Positions 4,806-5,850 of a DNA stretch of 5,850 bases are shown here, piece after piece. The DNA is taken from the NCBI GenBank assembly GCA_002697665.2, contig NZXA02000029.1, positions 8,437-14,286 on the forward strand, written 5' to 3'. The notes under the pieces were generated by a model, which was not told the DNA's origin, did not search any database, and saw nothing but the letters and a program-made list of their open reading frames with translations. This DNA is from a bacterium (GTDB taxonomy: Bacteria; Desulfobacterota_D; UBA1144). The stretch's first letter is position 1. Each line of letters starts with the position of its first letter. The translations under genes and the position numbers were made by a program.

Positions 4806-5850
4806 GTCTATTTTTCTGAGGGTTATAAGATTCGAGTCTTTTTATATCATCTTTTGACAAAGATCTTTTTTCTATCCCTCCAGAGTATAGATACAAATGT
4901 GATTTGAATACATCCTCAATTTCTTTAGCTTTTAAAATATTTTCCGCAACAAAATAAATTCTGTCTTTTATTTTTATAACTCTTGGATAATTTCGATATT
5001 TATACTTATACTTTATTAGGGATCTTTTAAAATTACCACTTGAACTCATCAAACCTAATCCGCAATATAAAAGGCTATCAGGATTTAAGGGTTCATTAAT
5101 TTTAGAAATATTAAATTTTTTTAAAAAATTATTAATTATTAAATCTTCAGAACATAGAACAGACATATTTTTATAACCAACGAGCCGAAGCTCGGTAGAA
5201 ATTTTAGTAGTTTTTTTATAATGTTCAAAATTTACATTTAAACTTTTCTCCGCTTTTTCTGTAATTAATTCAGTAAAAGAGATCAATTTATTTATTGAAG
5301 TTGCAGAAGCTATAATTCCGTGGTTTTCTAGAATAAAACAACATTCATTATTTTTTGGAGGCTTGCCTTTTAATTTATTAAATATCTCTTTGGCTAATGC
5401 AACACCAGGAGTTTTATATTTAATATAATAAATTTGATTTGATTCTATTTCACGTTTAAAAATTTTATTTATTTTTAAATTTGAATTTTTCTGAACTGTA
5501 ATCATGTTAAATGCAATTGGGTGAAGATGAATTGTATATTTTTTTAATATTGAATGAGCTAATGTCTCTATTGATGGATTACCCCCATATATCAAGGAAT
5601 TTTTTAGAATTTTGAAGGATTTATCTTCCTCATTTCTAGTAATTTCTTTATTTTTTACTTTTGATAAGTAATCAACTAAGATTTGATTATCAACTTTGGA
5701 ATATCCATTTGAAATACTCAGTTCTGCCAGTGAGTATCCACTAGATTTTATAAACATTTTCTTATCAACTTTTATAGATGAATTACCGCCAGCAGCTTGT
5801 ATCAAATCGTAACGTTGTCCAAAATATTTTGATAACTTGGCAAGATTTAT
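4765..5850 (-). CDS. Class II aldolase/adducin family protein, start beyond the right edge
   Basis: The reading frame stays open to the window end, giving 361 codons without the start. An internal TTG at 5805 could be mistaken for the start, but it encodes a leucine within the family's conserved lead-in (LAKLSKYFGQRYDL just before IQAAGGNSSIK), so probably only a few residues are missing. Numbering from the right edge, the substrate phosphate-binding signature is AGGNSS (20-25) plus SSG (36-38). The catalytic glutamate of class II aldolases is E95 in PSIE, and the metal ligands are H108 and H110 in IHLHP and H177 in ENHG. All are intact, so a zinc-dependent aldol cleavage is plausible. The C-terminal domain with NPDSLLYCG (256-264) resembles the extended aldolases related to the YuxG N-terminal half and those found in surface-polysaccharide clusters. 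The substrate cannot be read from sequence. It converges on the DCC-type gene. Confidence 0.87.
   Translation of the reverse strand: MNLAKLSKYFGQRYDLIQAAGGNSSIKVDKKMFIKSSGYSLAELSISNGYSKVDNQILVDYLSKVKNKEITRNEEDKSFKILKNSLIYGGNPSIETLAHSILKKYTIHLHPIAFNMITVQKNSNLKINKIFKREIESNQIYYIKYKTPGVALAKEIFNKLKGKPPKNNECCFILENHGIIASATSINKLISFTELITEKAEKSLNVNFEHYKKTTKISTELRLVGYKNMSVLCSEDLIINNFLKKFNISKINEPLNPDSLLYCGLGLMSSSGNFKRSLIKYKYKYRNYPRVIKIKDRIYFVAENILKAKEIEDVFKSHLYLYSGGIEKRSLSKDDIKRLESYNPQKNRLRFWFDYEGKKEK

Noticed and set aside
4781..4822. CCCTC/GAGGG inverted repeat near the convergent junction, considered as a terminator
   Set aside because: The stem is only five pairs with a 32-base loop and no properly placed T tract, too weak to call.
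5803..5805. TTG as the start of the aldolase-family gene
   Set aside because: The frame stays open to the window edge, and the 15 upstream codons fit the family's conserved N-terminal lead-in, so the true start is outside the window.
1..5850. Mobile elements, CRISPR arrays, tRNAs, riboswitches, toxin-antitoxin or defence modules
   Set aside because: No direct repeats, transposase motifs, tRNA-like cloverleaf or conserved riboswitch core was seen, and the non-coding gaps are too short to hold most of these.

Overview
The window is compact, very AT-rich bacterial DNA (GC roughly 30% or lower by eye). It shows no insertion sequence, tRNA, rRNA, CRISPR array or phage gene. Genes nearly touch: the only two clear intergenic gaps are about 67 and 69 bases, and both lie between divergently transcribed genes. 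The futalosine menaquinone gene mqnC, a small HPr/Enzyme I cassette, a periplasmic protein with a LolA/LolB-like look, and mostly weak Shine-Dalgarno signals together suggest a streamlined, uncultured Gram-negative, perhaps from the FCB group (Marinimicrobia or Bacteroidota-like). That placement is inference; nothing here fixes the taxon.

Layout. At the left edge (1-71, minus) only the first 23 codons of a gene are present, and they look like the N-terminus of a radical SAM enzyme of the MqnE/MqnC/BioB type. A divergent gap (72-138) leads to an unrecognised 171-residue protein (139-654, plus). It converges on mqnC (651-1721, minus), with a 4-base stop-codon overlap. A second divergent gap (1722-1790) carries a good sigma70-like promoter for a plus-strand operon of four genes: an exported protein with a probable LolA/LolB/DUF4292-like fold (1791-2483), HPr (2480-2746), PTS Enzyme I (2743-4485), and a small DCC/DUF393-type CxxC protein starting with TTG (4491-4805). 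The first three genes are joined by ATGA stop-start overlaps. The operon runs tail-to-tail, with a 41-base overlap, into a minus-strand class II aldolase family protein (4765 to beyond 5850) whose start lies just outside the window.

How they work together. HPr and Enzyme I form the general phosphorelay from phosphoenolpyruvate, and both active-site histidines are present. No Enzyme II gene is in the window, so the relay either feeds permease components encoded elsewhere or is purely regulatory. MqnC, and possibly the edge gene, belong to menaquinone synthesis by the futalosine route. The exported protein and the DCC-type protein share the phosphotransferase operon, but their roles there are unknown. 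I see no convincing previously undescribed system; the points most worth a second look are the operon composition, the unknown 171-residue gene between the radical SAM genes, and the tightly packed divergent promoter regions.
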